From Zunongwangia atlantica 22II14-10F7 (GTDB lineage: Bacteria; Bacteroidota; Bacteroidia; Flavobacteriales; Flavobacteriaceae): 64,000 nt of DNA. The notes under the pieces are model-generated. The model searched no databases. It was not told the DNA's origin and saw only the letters and a program-made list of their open reading frames with translations. Below are positions 62,132-64,000 of this stretch, in pieces; positions within the stretch are counted from its first letter, which is position 1; each line of letters opens with the position of its first letter. The position numbers and the translations under genes are program-made. The stretch spans positions 186,001-250,000 of the forward strand of contig NZ_ARYN01000005.1 in the NCBI RefSeq assembly GCF_002094855.1, read 5' to 3'.

Positions 62132-62851
62132 TTAGTCTTTACTTATAGTTTCTTTAATCTTCGTTGTTATCTCATTGATTTTATCATAAGCCTCATCACC
62201 CTTAGTATCAATATCTCGTGCTTGAGTAATTAATTCTGAGATTTGATTGGAAACCCCTGATAATTTTGAGCTAATTTCACTATCAATTCCCTCTAGACCA
62301 ATTAAATTTAAAGCTTCGTTCTGTGTATCTTTTAATTTTTGTAAGGAGCGAAGATGTGCCGTTAATACTGAATTGGCATAAAGCGTATTATTATAGGAAT
62401 TGTTAATTTCATTGGTAATACTATCTTCTTCCAATAAAATAGGGGATAATAATTCCTTACGTTTATTCTCAATTTGCTCTCTGGCCGCCATTACAAAGTC
62501 AGACATATCAGTTAAAGCTTTCGATGTACTATTTTCGTCTGAATTTTCTGCAGCTTGAAATAAAGAAAAATAAATAGATTCTTCCCCCCCTTCAGTATAA
62601 GTCCTCAATTCATCCTTAAGTACAAAACTTATAATAAACGGAGCGTATACTTCATCTACAAATTTATTAATCTCCGATTTCAAATCACTATAGTAAAGGT
62701 TTAAAAGGTTTTCATGAGATTCTTTCAATACTATAAGATCTTTGCCAATTTGTTCTGAGATCGTAACGGATTCTTTTGGAATAGAAGCACAGCTAAAAAA
62801 ACAAAACACTAAAATGAGATGGAAAATATGAGGATAATTTTTCTTAATCAC
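62132..62851 (-). CDS. helical lipoprotein, first gene of patatin cassette
   Basis: 239-residue lipoprotein with signal to FCFFSC (lipid Cys21) and a mature part that is almost entirely long helices with coiled-coil propensity, e.g. EQIENKRKELLSPILLEEDSI, SSKLSGVSNQISELITQARD. No family recognised. A -7 box TATATTTG ends 24 bases before the ATG, so this is the first gene of the operon. It may sense the periplasmic side or the outer membrane. Confidence 0.65.
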   Translation of the reverse strand: MIKKNYPHIFHLILVFCFFSCASIPKESVTISEQIGKDLIVLKESHENLLNLYYSDLKSEINKFVDEVYAPFIISFVLKDELRTYTEGGEESIYFSLFQAAENSDENSTSKALTDMSDFVMAAREQIENKRKELLSPILLEEDSITNEINNSYNNTLYANSVLTAHLRSLQKLKDTQNEALNLIGLEGIDSEISSKLSGVSNQISELITQARDIDTKGDEAYDKINEITTKIKETISKD

Positions 62852-63558
62852 TATATAGTTTTCTTATTATCAGACAAATATAACAATTTTTAAATTAATT
62901 TTAACAGGGTGTTTTCCCCCTAATATTGCTTTTGTTAATATGTTTCAGAATTTTTCAGTTAACCAGAACCGATGAGACTACCCTAAAAAATAAATAAACA
63001 CTTGCTACTCATTTTATAGAAAAGCTACTCTCATAATTTGTCAGAATCTGAATTTTACAACTCTACTATAAATTTTAAAACCGCGTTAAAATGCAGGTCA
63101 TTCTCCTGATAAATTGTTGAGGAAATAAATCTATACTCCTGACTATTAAAAATATTTTGAACATTTAATACAAAAATATAAGTAATGTTCTTTGGGCGAA
63201 ATTCTATATTAGTTGTGAAGGTTTTATAATACTGATTATAATAATAAAAATTTCATACTTCAAATTTCCAAAGAATGAAATATTAAACTTCATCTCGTTA
63301 TCAGAAATGAACCGCTGTCTGAATAAGTTATTTACCCTAATAGCTGTCAATAAAATTAAATTTATTGAAGGAATTGAAAAAAGATTATACCACGTAAAGT
63401 GTGTGGTAAAACCACGTTTTATAAATTTTCGGTAATAGGACATCTATTAAATATTCGAGTAAACTTTAAATTTATATTCCAAAAATTGGCCTCATTTTTC
63501 GCACAAATAGAATCGATTTTCAGAAGAGATGAAAATACTATTAGTGTGTAAAAAGAAT
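62852..63558. other. AT-rich region between patatin cassette and methyltransferase gene
   Basis: About 700 bases. Left end holds the cassette promoter (62875-62882). A 79-codon frame on the minus strand at 63204-63443 has no family resemblance and is doubtful. Otherwise I see no gene or strong structure except the small inverted repeat CCACG...CGTGG-like near 63391-63416. Confidence 0.5.
62875..62882 (-). promoter_or_regulatory. -7 element of the patatin cassette
   Basis: Minus strand TATATTTG, exact TAnnTTTG; a TGTT 20 bases upstream is only a weak -33. Leader of about 18 bases expected. Confidence 0.5.
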
Positions 63559-64000
63559 TTATAGCTTTCGAAGTAAATAAAAATTCTCGTTTAGAATCAG
63601 ATCTCGATTATTACCGATTTTATTAGCATATTGAGATGAGAGACTATAATAATCCTGATGATCAATCAGATTATAATTAGCCAGTGATTTATAATATTTA
63701 TCTTCAATCGTTTGATAATCGTTCTTACTCGTTTTAGCTACTTTCTGATTAAAAAATTTCAATAAATTTTTAAATGCCAAGCTATTCTTTAAAGTATCTT
63801 GAAAAGACGCACTTCCTACATAATCACCACTATTTTGAATTACATCAAAAAATTTAAATAAACCATTGGCTTCAGTTCTACTTAAAAAAAACAATACACC
63901 TTCTATCAAAATAAAACTAGATTTCGTTCCTTTTATAGTGTTTATTTTTGAAAGTAAACTCTCCTTATAATTAGTACTAAAATCAACGCCAATAAAATGA
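63559..64000 (-). CDS. SAM-dependent methyltransferase, LCMT/TcmP-like (5' end beyond window)
   Basis: The frame is open to the right edge and begins beyond it. The visible C-terminal part starts HFIGVDFSTNYKESLLSKINTIKGTKSSFILIEGVLFFLSRTEANGLFKFFDVI (read in pieces: FIGVDF, KSSFILIEGVLFFLS, EANGLFKFF). This pattern, D-F followed by FILIEGVLxxLS, is that of the leucine carboxyl methyltransferase / PPM family of class I methyltransferases acting on small carboxylates or polyketides. The substrate is unknown and the SAM-binding loop lies outside the window. AT-rich, part of the ssrA-linked region. Confidence 0.6.
   Translation of the reverse strand, partial: HFIGVDFSTNYKESLLSKINTIKGTKSSFILIEGVLFFLSRTEANGLFKFFDVIQNSGDYVGSASFQDTLKNSLAFKNLLKFFNQKVAKTSKNDYQTIEDKYYKSLANYNLIDHQDYYSLSSQYANKIGNNRDLILNENFYLLRKL

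Noticed and set aside
63204-63443. 79-codon open frame on the minus strand
   Set aside because: No family resemblance, no promoter or ribosome-site evidence, very AT-rich; cannot be told from chance.
58000-64000. Right-hand direct repeat of the ssrA attachment site
   Set aside because: No copy of the tmRNA 3' end sequence was found to the window edge.

Overview
The window is chromosomal DNA of a low-GC member of the Bacteroidota, most likely a marine Flavobacteriaceae of the Gramella / Zunongwangia / Salegentibacter type (genus is inference). Signs are the -7 element TAnnTTTG in front of many genes, a tmRNA encoding the tag GENNYALAA, a PUR-like DUF3276 protein, an extended NusB, many lipoproteins with SC lipoboxes and many outer-membrane barrels.

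Left part (1-31.8 kb) is mostly core genome. It holds a TPR sensor kinase cut by the window edge, HMG-CoA lyase, pyrD-lysE, pepT, a YdeI-like protein and a MntA/HepT toxin-antitoxin pair. These are followed by nusB-DUF1573-yajC, a Leu/Glu-type dehydrogenase, an ABC exporter, a DUF3276 protein, an M14 peptidase and a ktrB/ktrA potassium uptake pair. A small AT-rich stretch with a membrane-anchored LAS metallopeptidase comes next, then csaA, two thiol peroxidase/thioredoxin-like proteins, a cyclophilin-FKBP fusion, an amidohydrolase lipoprotein, a PiT-like transporter, a barrel + TPR pair and ftsE.

Middle part (31.9-52 kb). A six-gene minus-strand cluster (31.9-36.3 kb) combines an MbnP-like lipoprotein, a di-heme MauG/MbnH-like peroxidase, a barrel with a CDVCGCG motif, a helical lipoprotein and two paralogous small CNGKCYLMQ proteins. 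It looks like a copper or other metal handling system. Then come typA, a beta-propeller protein, kdsA, a thioredoxin-fold lipoprotein and a betaine-type uptake block (two tandem porins, BCCT transporter, universal stress protein). Next is a small regulon of seven genes (48.5-52 kb): membrane proteins, a winged-helix regulator, MpaB/DUF2236, Coq4-like and DoxX-like proteins. It is marked by three perfect copies of one operator, TACTTTGA-N3-TCAAAGTA.

Right part (52-64 kb). An AT-rich accessory patch has an unusual S26 peptidase homologue and a gene broken by a TGA codon. An M13 peptidase and a saccharopine-dehydrogenase-like enzyme follow. The ssrA (tmRNA) gene is preceded by a roughly 100-nt structured element and followed directly by a Bacteroidetes-type tyrosine integrase, so ssrA is very probably the attachment site of an integrated element running off the right edge. 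Its visible cargo is a tight five-gene operon: a patatin-like phospholipase with two lipoproteins, a small helical protein and a four-helix membrane protein, a candidate uncharacterised (perhaps defensive) system. A truncated methyltransferase follows. Intergenic repeats of at least two families are scattered through the window.

All assignments come from reading the sequence and from memory of protein families; no database search was run.
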